Positions 1 to 8,793 of a DNA stretch of 64,000 nucleotides are shown in pieces. Position numbers and translations under genes: made by a program. Source of the DNA: Paenibacillus camerounensis (GTDB lineage Bacteria > Bacillota > Bacilli > Paenibacillales > Paenibacillaceae); contig NZ_CCDG010000053.1 of the NCBI RefSeq assembly GCF_000723885.1, positions 1 to 64,000 on the forward strand, in the 5' to 3' direction. Positions within the stretch are counted from its first letter, which is position 1. Every line of letters starts with the position of its first letter. A model generated the notes under the pieces. That model ran no database searches, had not been told where the DNA came from, and saw nothing but the letters and a program-made list of their open reading frames with translations.

Positions 1-77
1 TATCCATAATCCTTATATTTCTCGCAGGAACGGTTACCGCCTTCTCTGAAGGACGGCATAGCCGTTTCTACTTGTTA
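1..77. repeat. 77-bp dispersed repeat, copy 1
   Basis: This stretch matches 44057-44133 with only three substitutions over 77 bases, in the same orientation. It contains an imperfect inverted repeat (AACGGTTACCG on the left, ACGGCATAGCCGTT on the right) around a TTCTCTGAA loop, so it can form a stem-loop. It lies just past the stop codon of the leftward sulfur-transfer gene and could serve as its 3' hairpin. No coding capacity is apparent. The copy may extend left of the window edge. Confidence 0.8.
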
Positions 78-84
78 TACACCT

Positions 85-2553
85 TTAAATAAATAGATTA
101 TGATTCGCTGAAGCCGCCTCACCCAAATAATAACCGACTCCGCCGATTTTAATCCCGTCCATGAGCTCCTCCTTACGGATGCCCATAACATCCATGGACA
201 TTTGACAGGCAACCATGTCCACACCCTGTGCGGCTGCACTTTGAAGGAGCTCTTCTAGAGAGGCAACATTGTGGCTTGCCATGATGCGGCGGATCAGCTT
301 CGGACCTGCACCGAGCATGTTCATTCTGGATAAGCCGAGCTTGCGGCTGCTCGAAGGCAGCATCTTGCTAAACATCCGTCCAAGCGCGGTTTTCGATACA
401 GACGGAGGCTGCGGCTTGCGTAAGATGCTCAGACCCCAGAAGGTGAAGAACATTGTTACTTTGCGGCCGCTGGCAGCAGCCCCGTTGGCAATGATAAAAG
501 TGGCTATAGCTTTATCCAGATCACCGCTGAAGACAACCAGGGTACTTGCCGGCTCCGCAGCAGAAATAACATCAGAAGAAGGTGAAGAGGACGGCTTCAT
601 CTTGGCAATTACCGCTTCTATGATACCACCGGGGCTCCGGTCCAGCTGAAGAAGCCGGGCACCGGACATTGACGCCCATGCCTTCACATCCTCATAGAAT
701 CCGGGATCAGATGCTTTTACGCGCAGGCTCTGGCCCTCAGCCAGCTGATCCATAGTCTGCTTGAGCTGCATTAACGGGCCCGGACAGCTTAAGCCGCATA
801 CATCTAATTCATTGTCTATCTGAAGACCAGGCTCACTTTCGGCTGAAGAACGCCCTCTAATCTTAGGAGCTGTCCCGCCGCTGCCGTCCGGTCCGGAGAA
901 TGGAGCTGGCTTATACTGCGACTGCCGGTACGTTTTATAGCCGCCGCTGAGATTTTTTACTTGATAGCCATGCTGTCTCAGTATTTGGGCAGCAGTATAT
1001 CCGCGCAGGCCAACCTGACAATAGACCCAGATCTCCTTGGAAGCGTCCAGCTCATGCATCCGTTCGCGGAGCTCATCTACCGGTATGGATATTGAATCCG
1101 GGATGTGCCCGTTCTGATGCTCCAGTACGCTGCGTACGTCAAGCAGGATGGTTCGTTCAGGCTCGCGCAGCTCGAGCTGGTCATAGGTGAAAAGCTGTAC
1201 ACGTCCGGCTATATTATTCTCTGCTGCATATCCGGCCATGTTAACCGGATCTTTTGCAGACGAATATGGAGGGGCATATGCCAGTTCAAGCTCTGCCAGA
1301 TCACTGATATGACCGCCGAAATGAATAGCTGCGGCTATCGCATCAATCCGTTTGTCCACCCCGTCATAGCCGACTGCCTGTGCGCCAAGAATTTTACCTT
1401 CCGGCGTATACAGCAGTTTAAGGGTTATCGGACTTGCGCCGGGATAGTAGGAGGCATGGGACCCGGGATGGACGATGACCGCCCGATAGCTGACTCCAAG
1501 GCGTTTCAATGTCTTCTCATTGCTACCTGTCGATGCTCCGGTCAATCCGAATACCTTAATAATGGATGAGCCTTGGGTTCCTTTATAAACGGAATTCAGT
1601 CCGGCAATCCGGTCGGCAATGATTCGGCCTTGCTTGTTGGCGGGGCCAGCCAGCGGAACCGCCGTCCTGGTGCCATGAATGAAGTCCATAACTTCAATTG
1701 CATCACCCGCAGCATAAATATTCGGGAGATTGGTTTCCAGCGCTTCGTTAACAAGGATATGTCCGCGTTCGCCAAGCCTAATTCCGCTTCCGAGCAGAAA
1801 AGCGGTGTCCGGAGTAACCCCGATTGCCAGAATGACCAGATCTGCAGCCAGCAGACGGCCGTCGGCAAGCTCTACGCCAATACCTCCGTTAATGGACCGG
1901 AAGCCCTGGACACGCTGTGAGAACAGCAGATTAACACCATGCTGTTCCATTTCCTGGGCTAAAGAAGCGGACAGTTCGGGATCAAAGGGTGCCAGCAGCT
2001 GCTCGTTTCCTTCAATCAGTGTTACATCTAATCCGGCCTCCCTTAAATTTTCAGCCATTTCGGCACCAATAAATCCGCCGCCGATAACAATAGAAGATTG
2101 GTTGTTATGAGAAGAAATAAGTGCTTTTATACGGTCAATATCCGGAATGCTGCGGACGGTATGGATGAGCGGATGATCCTTCCCCGGCAGATCCGGAATG
2201 ACTGGACGGGCACCCGGTGATAAGATCAGCTCATCGTAGCCCTCTTCGTACAGCCCCCGTCCCTCACTCCGGACTAGAACCGTACGTTTGACAGGATCTA
2301 CGCCAATAACTTCGCTCTGTATCCGCACATCAATCCGGAAACGGTCTGCCATACCTTTAGGGGTCTGTACCAGCAGTCGTTCGCGGTCCGAAATTGTACC
2401 GCCTATATAGTAAGGTAAGCCGCAATTGGCAAATGAGATGTAAGGGCCTTTTTCAAAAAGAATAATTTCGGCATGCTCATCCAGTCGGCGCAGACGGGCT
2501 GCTGCGGAGGCACCTCCGGCAACTCCGCCAACAATCAATACTTTCCTGCTCAT
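85..2553 (-). CDS. CoA-disulfide reductase-like flavoprotein fused to rhodanese, TusA and DsrE-like domains
   Basis: An 822-residue cytoplasmic protein for persulfide or disulfide handling. Residues 1 to about 450 form an FAD/NAD(P)H pyridine nucleotide-disulfide oxidoreductase: FAD-binding GGVAGGASAA near the N-terminus and the single redox cysteine in FANCGLPYYIGG (Cys44), as in CoA-disulfide reductases and NADH:persulfide reductases. About 455-545 is a rhodanese domain with active-site CQVGLRG near residue 511. About 585-655 is a TusA-like sulfur carrier with CGLSCPGP. About 675-822 is a DsrE/DsrF-like domain. The order suggests reduction of a persulfide and relay of sulfane sulfur along one chain. 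The start codon overlaps the upstream arsR stop by 4 bases, so the two are co-transcribed. The domain assignments are firm; the physiological substrate is inferred. Confidence 0.9.
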   Translation of the reverse strand: MSRKVLIVGGVAGGASAAARLRRLDEHAEIILFEKGPYISFANCGLPYYIGGTISDRERLLVQTPKGMADRFRIDVRIQSEVIGVDPVKRTVLVRSEGRGLYEEGYDELILSPGARPVIPDLPGKDHPLIHTVRSIPDIDRIKALISSHNNQSSIVIGGGFIGAEMAENLREAGLDVTLIEGNEQLLAPFDPELSASLAQEMEQHGVNLLFSQRVQGFRSINGGIGVELADGRLLAADLVILAIGVTPDTAFLLGSGIRLGERGHILVNEALETNLPNIYAAGDAIEVMDFIHGTRTAVPLAGPANKQGRIIADRIAGLNSVYKGTQGSSIIKVFGLTGASTGSNEKTLKRLGVSYRAVIVHPGSHASYYPGASPITLKLLYTPEGKILGAQAVGYDGVDKRIDAIAAAIHFGGHISDLAELELAYAPPYSSAKDPVNMAGYAAENNIAGRVQLFTYDQLELREPERTILLDVRSVLEHQNGHIPDSISIPVDELRERMHELDASKEIWVYCQVGLRGYTAAQILRQHGYQVKNLSGGYKTYRQSQYKPAPFSGPDGSGGTAPKIRGRSSAESEPGLQIDNELDVCGLSCPGPLMQLKQTMDQLAEGQSLRVKASDPGFYEDVKAWASMSGARLLQLDRSPGGIIEAVIAKMKPSSSPSSDVISAAEPASTLVVFSGDLDKAIATFIIANGAAASGRKVTMFFTFWGLSILRKPQPPSVSKTALGRMFSKMLPSSSRKLGLSRMNMLGAGPKLIRRIMASHNVASLEELLQSAAAQGVDMVACQMSMDVMGIRKEELMDGIKIGGVGYYLGEAASANHNLFI

Positions 2554-2864
2554 GATTCACAATCTTCCTCTCCAAATAAAATAAGTATCATTTGCGCAAT
2601 CCGCGGATCAGCAAGCACGTAGTTCACTTCCAGGCCATTGCGCTCGGTTGCAACAATGCCTGCACTGCGCAGCTTCTGTAGATGCTGGGAAACGGTCGAT
2701 TGCGGAAGGTCCAGGCATTCCTGCATATAGGATACGTTACATTTCTTCTTACGCATCAGACCGCGGACAATGCACAGGCGGACAGGGTGAGACAATGCCT
2801 TTAGTAATTCAGCCAGTTCGTTAAACTGCTTGGAATCACTGTCAAGAAAAGCGCTATTATTCAT
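2550..2864 (-). CDS. ArsR-family winged-helix repressor, possible sulfide/persulfide sensor
   Basis: A 104-residue ArsR/SmtB-type regulator. The winged helix-turn-helix is visible in SHPVRLCIVRGL, then DLPQSTVSQHLQKLRSAGIV (recognition helix), then the wing RNGLEVNYVL. It has cysteines at 31, 42 and 50 and a C-terminal Cys. The Cys42/Cys50 spacing around the DNA-binding domain recalls thiol-switch ArsR proteins of the SqrR/BigR type rather than a metal site. The start is fixed by GGGAGG six bases upstream. It is translationally coupled to the downstream sulfur-transfer flavoprotein, which it probably represses together with itself. Persulfide sensing is inference from context. Confidence 0.88.
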   Translation of the reverse strand: MNNSAFLDSDSKQFNELAELLKALSHPVRLCIVRGLMRKKKCNVSYMQECLDLPQSTVSQHLQKLRSAGIVATERNGLEVNYVLADPRIAQMILILFGEEDCES

Positions 2865-2894
2865 GGGGTACCTCCCGTTTGTTATATATCCTTA

Positions 2895-2904
2895 TATTCG
2901 AATA
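2895..2904. promoter_or_regulatory. Palindrome TATTCGAATA upstream of arsR, candidate operator
   Basis: A perfect 10-base palindrome about 30 bases upstream of the arsR start, inside an AT-rich stretch of the divergent arsR/chromate-transporter interval. ArsR proteins bind short AT-rich palindromes over their own promoters. The assignment rests on position only. Confidence 0.4.
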
Positions 2905-3081
2905 ATACGATATAGTTTCTGCAAAGTCAAATGCTGCGGGAAATAGAACTTTGCTCCGGAAACGGGGATCAGCCAGAAAAGCATAAGGATCCGGGCATAC
3001 TTTTATCCAAAATGAAATTAACGTGTTATACTTTTAAGGGATGAACAGGACAACGGCGCAATACGGGTACGGAGGTTTGTA

Positions 3082-3717
3082 ATGAAAGCTCGGAATAAGG
3101 ATCATTTTAACGTTTTAATGCAGTTGTTTATTATCTTTTTTAAGCTGGGACCTTCGACCTTTGGAGGCGGCTATGCCATGATCGCGGCGATTGAGCGGGA
3201 AATTGTGAATAAAAAGGCCTGGCTGGAGCCGGATGAGATCGGAGATATGGTTTCGGTTGCCGGTTCCGCTCCGGGAGGGGTTGCCGTCAATTCGGCTGCT
3301 TTTGTGGGATATAAGCTGGCAGGTGTTGCGGGAGCGGCCGTTGCCGTTTTTGCCATTACGCTGCCCACCTTTCTCATCGTACTCATCCTGAGCATACTAG
3401 GCATGCTGTTCAAGGATGTTCCCAAGGTAGAGGCTGCTCTGAAAGGAGTGCATGCTGCAGTTGTGGCACTAATCATTGTGGCTGCTGTAAAAATTGGCAA
3501 GGCGTCGATTATGGATATTCCCACGCTGCTGATTGCATCTGGCTGTGTTGTTCTGCTGCTGTTCACACCGCTTCACTCCTTGTATCTCATTCTGGGGGGG
3601 CCTGTCGCAGGAGTCTCTATTATAGCGGTCAAAAGGGTATTAGGTCTCTCGGCACAAACGGAGAAGAAGGTGAAGGATCAGCAAGCTGATCTGAATTACC
3701 TGGAATATTACATTTGA
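3082..3717 (+). CDS. CHR-family (chromate-type) transporter, first half
   Basis: A 211-residue membrane protein of the short-chain CHR family. The signature GPSTFGGGYAMI lies near the N-terminus, followed by APGGVAVNSAAFVGYKLAG and several hydrophobic spans. Full-length ChrA proteins have two such repeats; here each half is its own gene, and the partner starts 13 bases downstream. Short-chain CHR pairs act together as heteromers. Substrate is chromate or another oxyanion, and it is not shown by sequence. The start follows an ACGGAGG ribosome binding site. It sits divergently from the ArsR/sulfur-transfer operon, so a sulfur-oxyanion substrate is conceivable. Confidence 0.88.
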   Translation: MKARNKDHFNVLMQLFIIFFKLGPSTFGGGYAMIAAIEREIVNKKAWLEPDEIGDMVSVAGSAPGGVAVNSAAFVGYKLAGVAGAAVAVFAITLPTFLIVLILSILGMLFKDVPKVEAALKGVHAAVVALIIVAAVKIGKASIMDIPTLLIASGCVVLLLFTPLHSLYLILGGPVAGVSIIAVKRVLGLSAQTEKKVKDQQADLNYLEYYI

Positions 3718-3730
3718 AGGTGCTGGTAAC

Positions 3731-4264
3731 ATGTTAGGTGAATTGTTTGTTTTGTTCCTTAAGGTCGGACTGATCTCATTTGGCGGCGGTTATGCCGTGA
3801 TTGCACTTATTCAACGCGAGATTACGGAAAAGGGCTGGGTTACTGCAGGGCAATTCCAGGAGCTGGTTGCCTTGGCAGGGATGGCACCGGGCTCGATTGC
3901 AACAAATACAGCCACACTGATCGGCTACTCGCAAATGGGAGTGATAGGCGGAATCGTGTCTACAATAGGCATTATTCTGCCATCGCTCCTGATTGTCATT
4001 CTGTTTACCGCATTTTTTCTCCGGATGAAAAGCAATACCTGGGTACGTTCCTCTTTTTACGGATTACGTCCTATTATTACCGGGCTTATCATTTATGCGG
4101 CCATTCATTTTGGTATAGGGAGCACTAACGGATCTTGGGTAAGCTGGTCGGCTGCCGGAATGATTCTGATCTGCGTGGCAAGTCTGATTGCGGTACTTAA
4201 ATATAAAATCCATCCATTTGCGGTTATCCTGTTATCGGCGGTAGGCGGGATTGTTTTGTTTTAA
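3731..4264 (+). CDS. CHR-family (chromate-type) transporter, second half
   Basis: A 177-residue membrane protein, homologous in pattern to the preceding gene: KVGLISFGGGYAVIALIQREI, then LAGMAPGSIATNTATLIGY, then hydrophobic segments to the C-terminus. It is the second member of a short-chain CHR pair. It follows its partner by 13 bases with ribosome binding site GAAGGTG and is followed by a hairpin terminator, so the pair is a two-gene operon. Confidence 0.88.
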   Translation: MLGELFVLFLKVGLISFGGGYAVIALIQREITEKGWVTAGQFQELVALAGMAPGSIATNTATLIGYSQMGVIGGIVSTIGIILPSLLIVILFTAFFLRMKSNTWVRSSFYGLRPIITGLIIYAAIHFGIGSTNGSWVSWSAAGMILICVASLIAVLKYKIHPFAVILLSAVGGIVLF

Positions 4265-4594
4265 GCTGCAGTATTATTCCTTAAATTTTATACATTGTGT
4301 TAACACATAATTAAATTAAGTCAATGAAGCAGCGGGTTTTAAAGCCGGCTGCTTTATTGTTGTGGAATGATTTGAGGCGTTCCAGGCAGTAAGAAGAGAA
4401 CACTGTGACTTTTTTCGTATTTTACATACAGGATTCGACGTTCTTTTTTATCGGTGTATAGGTCAAAAGTATAATTTTCCATACATTTACATAAAACTGT
4501 TTTTTTGTTGATCCTTGCCCGTTAGCATATAAGACGATAAGCGGTGGACAATTATGGATTATACCGCCTGATCTATAATCTAAGGAGGCAGGAC
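4265..4594. other. Intergenic region between CHR pair and secreted protein
   Basis: This gap holds a 12-base perfect palindrome TGTGTTAACACA (4296-4307), the terminator of the CHR operon (4327-4360), and an AT-rich, T-tract-rich stretch leading to the next gene's AAGGAGG at 4582-4588. I cannot place a convincing sigma-A promoter for the downstream gene. Confidence 0.5.
4327..4360 (+). terminator. Rho-independent terminator of the CHR operon
   Basis: Stem AAGCAGCGGG pairing with CCGGCTGCTT (one mismatch), 8-base loop, followed by a T-rich tail TATTGTTG. Confidence 0.7.
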
Positions 4595-7500
4595 ATGAAG
4601 GAGAAGCATTCGGGTTGGAAAAAGAAGCTGCTTAACGGCACGCTGGCTGCAGCAGTTGCTGTACCGCTGCAATTGTTCGCATTCGGTGCCGGAACAGCAG
4701 TATATGCTGACGGGCCAAGCGACCCCGCACCGTATATTGAAGCCAAGGTGGCCAATGAGCGTGCCGGCCAGAAAATTCTGTTCGATAATACCCATGCCCA
4801 GACGGCCGGAGCGGCCGACTGGGTAATCGATGGTGCTTTTTCCGATTTTGGCAATGCGCTTGCGCAGGAAGGCTATTACGTTAAGGAGCTCCGCAAGACG
4901 GCTCCGATTACGTCCAGTGATCTTTCCGGCTATGATGTCTTCATCGTGGCTGAAGCCAACATTCCTTACAAAGCCAGCGAGCAGGCGGCGATGGCGGAAT
5001 ATGTAGAGAACGGCGGCAGCATCTTCTTCATCGGTGACCACTATAACGCAGACCGTAACAAGAACCGCTGGGACGGCAATGAGTCCTTCAACGGCTACCG
5101 CCGCGGCGCCTGGGACAACCCGGCCAAGGGCATGAGCGCCGAAGAGGCCGGCTCCGCCGCGATGCAGGGTGTAGTCAGCTCCGACTGGCTGGCGGAAGAA
5201 TTCGGCGTGCGGTTCCGTTACAACGCACTCGGCGATATTACCGCGAACAACATCGTGGCCCCGTCCCAGGCATTCGGCATTACAACCGGCGTATCAGCTG
5301 TAGCTATGCATGCCGGCTCCACACTGGCGATTCTCGACCCGACCCGGGCGAAGGGCATCGTCTATCTGCCGAAGACAAACGCTGCCTGGGGCAACGCAGT
5401 GGACCAGGGGGTCTACAACGGCGGCGGGGTTGAGGAAGGCCCTTATGTGGCTGTAGCCAAAAAAGGCGCCGGAAAAGCGGCGTTTATCGGCGACTCCTCA
5501 CCGGTTGAGGATATCACCCCGAAATATCTGCGCGAGGACACCGGCGCAAGAAAAACAACATACGACGGCTTCAAGGAAGCTGATGATGCGGAGCTTCTGG
5601 TGAATACGGTCAACTGGCTTGCTGAGCAGGAGAGCTATACTGATTTCACCCAGGTTAACGGCCTGACGCTGGATCAGCCGACACAGCTGCTGTCTTTTGA
5701 AGAGCCGGCGTTGTCCACCGAGCCGCAGCCGGAGCCATGGGCTGCACCGAATGCCGGGTACAAATGGTACGACCGGACCACGTTCAAGGCGGGTTCTTAC
5801 GGCGGACCGGCGTCTGGTGCCAATGCTGAGTACCAATTCACGCATCAGGCCGTGCTGCCAAATGCGCAGAATTTCCAGATCCGTGTAAGCGCAGATAATA
5901 TTCCTGCTGGAACCAGCGTATCCGGCTTCCAGCTGGGTATTTACCAGGTTAGCGGCGGAGCCCAGATCGCCAAGGTCCAGAACAGTGACGGCACTTGGCC
6001 GGCCAGCTACGGCTACAGCTCCAATTTCAGCCTGACGGCCGATCTGAACGGCTATGCCTACAAGGATCTGACTGTGCAGATCAAGCCGGGGACGACCGCT
6101 GCTTCCAATCTGCGTCTCCGCCAGAACGGGACGAACCTGCTGACCAAGCCCGTGACGCTGGGCAACGTCGCGGCAGAACCGCTGCCGGCTGAGGAAGATC
6201 CGATCCCGGCGGCTGTATCCATCACTGAAGCCCGGAGTAAAGCGGCCGGTTCTCTGGTTACGGTAGAGGGAGCCGTCACAACCGAACCGGGAATATTCGG
6301 CGGACATACCTTTTATCTGCAGGATGAAACGGGCGGATTGTATGTCTATCAGAACCAAGCCGGCTTTCATGCCGGTGACAAGGTCAAGCTAACGGCTTCA
6401 ACGGCCTTATACAATACAGAGCTGGAGCTGACCGAGGTTGTAAAGATCGAAAAGACCGGCACAGCGGCGCTCCCTGAGCCTGCTGGCGCAGCTGCGGTGA
6501 ACGACAGCAATCAGGGGCAGCTGGTCAAGCTGAGTAATGTGGAGGTAACGAATATTATCTCTGCGGCACCAAGCGGCTCCTTTGAATTCGACGCTGTCGC
6601 CGGTGAGGGGACAAGTAATCATATCCGGGTAGATGTCCGGACAGGCATTACGCAGGACAGCTTTCCTTACTCGGAAGGACAGAAGCTGGATATCATAGGC
6701 GTTGCTGCGGTCTTTAAAGGCGTCTTCCAGCTTAAGCCGAGAAGTCTCGCCGACTTCAGCACTGCGCCAGAGACAGCTGCTCCCGTAACTGACGCGAAGC
6801 TGTCTGCAGAACCGAACGCTGCGGGCTGGCTGAACCGGCCGGTTGAAGTAAGCCTCAAGGCTGATTCCGAGACAGCCGAAATTTATTACTCGCTGAACAG
6901 CGGTGCGGAAGTTGTGTACAATGCTCCGGTTGCCGTCACCGGAGACGGCCGGCATACACTGGCTTATCATGCAGTTCCGGCTAAAGGGAAGCCGGAAGAG
7001 GCCAAATCACTGAGTATTCATATCGACACCGCTGCGCCAACGGCAGAGCTGACGGAGTCCGGCCATGCAGTCGGCGATGTTACTGAGGAGGCCCGGCTGA
7101 AGTTCGAGCTGGCTGCTGAGGACAAGCTCTCCGGTGTAGCCTCTAAAGAGCTTCTGGTAGATGGGCAGCCGGTTGCTGAAGGACAGACTATTAGCGCCGC
7201 TGAACTGGGCGCAGGTTCCCATACGGTTAAATACATCGTAACAGATGCAGCCGGCAACACTGCCGAGAAAAGCTACACGTTCCAGATTACAAGCGGAGCG
7301 GTACTTGCAACGGATAAGCCTGGACAGGCGGTGCTGTCCTCGAACAGCGGACACGGCAACGGGCTGAGTGATGGGAACTTTACAGTAACGATGAACCTCT
7401 GGTGGGGCAATAATGCTGCCGGCTACAAGCTTTATGAAAACGGCACTCTGGTGGATAGCAAGCAGTTAAAGGATATCTCTCCGGCTGCCCAGACGGCCAG

Positions 7501-7891
7501 TACCGCGCTTCAAGGAAAGGCGAACGGTATCTATGTGTACACGGCGGAGCTGAGCAATAAATATGGTACGACTCAAAGCCAGCCGCTCACTGTGACAATC
7601 CGTGATGCAGCTCCCGGCAAGCCTGTCCTCAGCCATGATAACTGGGACGGCGACGGCTCTTATACGGTGACGATGAATCTGTGGTGGGGGACTAACGCTA
7701 CAGAATACCGTCTGTATGAGAACGGACAGCTGATCGACTCACAGGCTCTGTCTGCGGGTACTCCTTCAGCACAGAACGCTGGTACTGCCGTCAGCGGCCG
7801 TGCTTACGGTGAGTATGAATACCGGGCGGAGCTGGTCAATGCAGCGGGAGAGACTGTGAGTGACATTATTAGGGTAACCGTCAGCAAATAA
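4595..7891 (+). CDS. Large secreted multidomain protein: GATase-like N-terminus, OB-fold, Ig-like and two chitinase-N-type repeats
   Basis: A 1098-residue secreted protein. The start at 4595 is chosen for AAGGAGG six bases upstream and the resulting signal peptide (MKEKHSGWKKK, hydrophobic core, cleavage near VYADG). Residues about 50-370 resemble a class-I glutamine-amidotransferase-like/DUF4350 fold (QKILFDNTHAQ, YDVFIVAEANIPY, GGSIFFIGDHYNAD) without an evident catalytic triad. About 540-690 looks like an OB-fold nucleic-acid-binding domain as in extracellular nucleases (SLVTVEGAVTTEPG, FYLQDETGGLYVY). Then come Ig-like modules (TAEIYYSLNSG, AADKLSGV-type). The C-terminus has two copies of the chitinase-A N-terminal type repeat, each with YTVTMNLWWG or FTVTMNLWWG. 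No catalytic domain is recognisable with certainty. It is single-gene, with terminators on both sides. Surface or polymer binding is inferred. Confidence 0.8.
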   Translation: MKEKHSGWKKKLLNGTLAAAVAVPLQLFAFGAGTAVYADGPSDPAPYIEAKVANERAGQKILFDNTHAQTAGAADWVIDGAFSDFGNALAQEGYYVKELRKTAPITSSDLSGYDVFIVAEANIPYKASEQAAMAEYVENGGSIFFIGDHYNADRNKNRWDGNESFNGYRRGAWDNPAKGMSAEEAGSAAMQGVVSSDWLAEEFGVRFRYNALGDITANNIVAPSQAFGITTGVSAVAMHAGSTLAILDPTRAKGIVYLPKTNAAWGNAVDQGVYNGGGVEEGPYVAVAKKGAGKAAFIGDSSPVEDITPKYLREDTGARKTTYDGFKEADDAELLVNTVNWLAEQESYTDFTQVNGLTLDQPTQLLSFEEPALSTEPQPEPWAAPNAGYKWYDRTTFKAGSYGGPASGANAEYQFTHQAVLPNAQNFQIRVSADNIPAGTSVSGFQLGIYQVSGGAQIAKVQNSDGTWPASYGYSSNFSLTADLNGYAYKDLTVQIKPGTTAASNLRLRQNGTNLLTKPVTLGNVAAEPLPAEEDPIPAAVSITEARSKAAGSLVTVEGAVTTEPGIFGGHTFYLQDETGGLYVYQNQAGFHAGDKVKLTASTALYNTELELTEVVKIEKTGTAALPEPAGAAAVNDSNQGQLVKLSNVEVTNIISAAPSGSFEFDAVAGEGTSNHIRVDVRTGITQDSFPYSEGQKLDIIGVAAVFKGVFQLKPRSLADFSTAPETAAPVTDAKLSAEPNAAGWLNRPVEVSLKADSETAEIYYSLNSGAEVVYNAPVAVTGDGRHTLAYHAVPAKGKPEEAKSLSIHIDTAAPTAELTESGHAVGDVTEEARLKFELAAEDKLSGVASKELLVDGQPVAEGQTISAAELGAGSHTVKYIVTDAAGNTAEKSYTFQITSGAVLATDKPGQAVLSSNSGHGNGLSDGNFTVTMNLWWGNNAAGYKLYENGTLVDSKQLKDISPAAQTASTALQGKANGIYVYTAELSNKYGTTQSQPLTVTIRDAAPGKPVLSHDNWDGDGSYTVTMNLWWGTNATEYRLYENGQLIDSQALSAGTPSAQNAGTAVSGRAYGEYEYRAELVNAAGETVSDIIRVTVSK

Positions 7892-7902
7892 TATGCCGGA
7901 CG

Positions 7903-7940
7903 AACAAAGGAGCAGCCGGATATCGGGCTGCTCTTTTGTT
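7903..7940. terminator. Strong hairpin terminator after the secreted protein
   Basis: A 15-bp stem with one mismatch: AACAAAGGAGCAGCC pairs with GGCTGCTCTTTTGTT, with a short loop. T-run on the + strand and A-run on the other side could make it bidirectional. Confidence 0.85.
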
Positions 7941-8142
7941 CATCTCCGGACGTATGCTCCTACCGGCGATCAGCTGGCCGATTTAGAATGGAAGAAGCCT
8001 TCGATGCTGCTTGGAAATAAGAGAAAGACCGTCTGATAACGCACCATTCAAGCTCTTGAACGAGGATTCTCTTTAAATCCTAGGCCGCTTCCTATATAAT
8101 CGTCCTTGTCGTTGAACTCATTGTGACGGAGGAATGGAAGGA

Positions 8143-8604
8143 ATGGATATCAGGATTGATGATCTGAGCGGTAAGGAAATTGTTGCACTCATAACCGAGC
8201 ATCTGCAAAGTATGTTTGATCAATCACCGCCGGAGAGTGTACATGCTCTGGGTATAGACAAGCTTAAAGGACCGGGTATTACCTTCTGGAGTGCCTGGGA
8301 GGAGGGAGAGCTACTAGGCTGCGGCGCGCTTAAAGATCTTGGGGATCAGCACGGGGAACTCAAATCGATGCGCACTTCCGGGCAGCACCTCAGAAAAGGC
8401 GTTGCCTCCAAGCTGCTGGCTCATATCCTTGAAGAAGCGGACAAGCTGGGATACCAGCGGTTAAGTCTGGAAACAGGGTCGACAGACGGCTTTGAAGCAG
8501 CCAGAAAATTATACGAACGATTCGGATTTGAATACTGCCCCCCGTTCGCAGACTATGAGGAAGATCCCTATAGTGTGTTTATGACAAGAGTGACTGCTTC
8601 CTGA
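8143..8604 (+). CDS. GNAT family N-acetyltransferase
   Basis: A 153-residue acetyltransferase. The acetyl-CoA binding motif A is clear: ELKSMRTSGQHLRKGVASKLLAHILEEA, with R/Q-x-x-G-x-A-like HLRKGVAS, then motif B LSLETGS and the C-terminal LYERFGFEYCPPF typical of PhnO/YsnE-like GNATs. I prefer the ATG at 8143 because GGAGG at 8128-8132 lies 10 bases upstream; the in-frame ATG at 8134 is only one base from it. Substrate unknown. It is monocistronic. Confidence 0.87.
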   Translation: MDIRIDDLSGKEIVALITEHLQSMFDQSPPESVHALGIDKLKGPGITFWSAWEEGELLGCGALKDLGDQHGELKSMRTSGQHLRKGVASKLLAHILEEADKLGYQRLSLETGSTDGFEAARKLYERFGFEYCPPFADYEEDPYSVFMTRVTAS

Positions 8605-8625
8605 ACTCAATTGACAGGCATTAAT

Positions 8626-8660
8626 ACCAATGAACCTGATTAAGGATCATTGGTTATTTG
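8626..8660 (+). terminator. Probable terminator of the GNAT gene
   Basis: Perfect 8-bp stem ACCAATGA/TCATTGGT around a 13-base loop, followed by TATTTG. The T-tract is short, so confidence is moderate. Confidence 0.5.
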
Positions 8661-8793
8661 TGTTCTACGCCGTGTGCCGGACATTCAGAACTCATTGGAT
8701 TATGAAAAAAAATTCATTTTGCGTTAAGCGCCGTGTTATTTTAACAGGTTATAATGATAGCTATAAGTAATGTCACTATTGGAGGCATAAAGG

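Noticed and set aside
5498..6370. 290-codon open frame on the minus strand inside the secreted-protein gene
   Set aside because: It lies fully opposite a well-supported gene with signal peptide and domain repeats, and its translation shows no recognisable domain.
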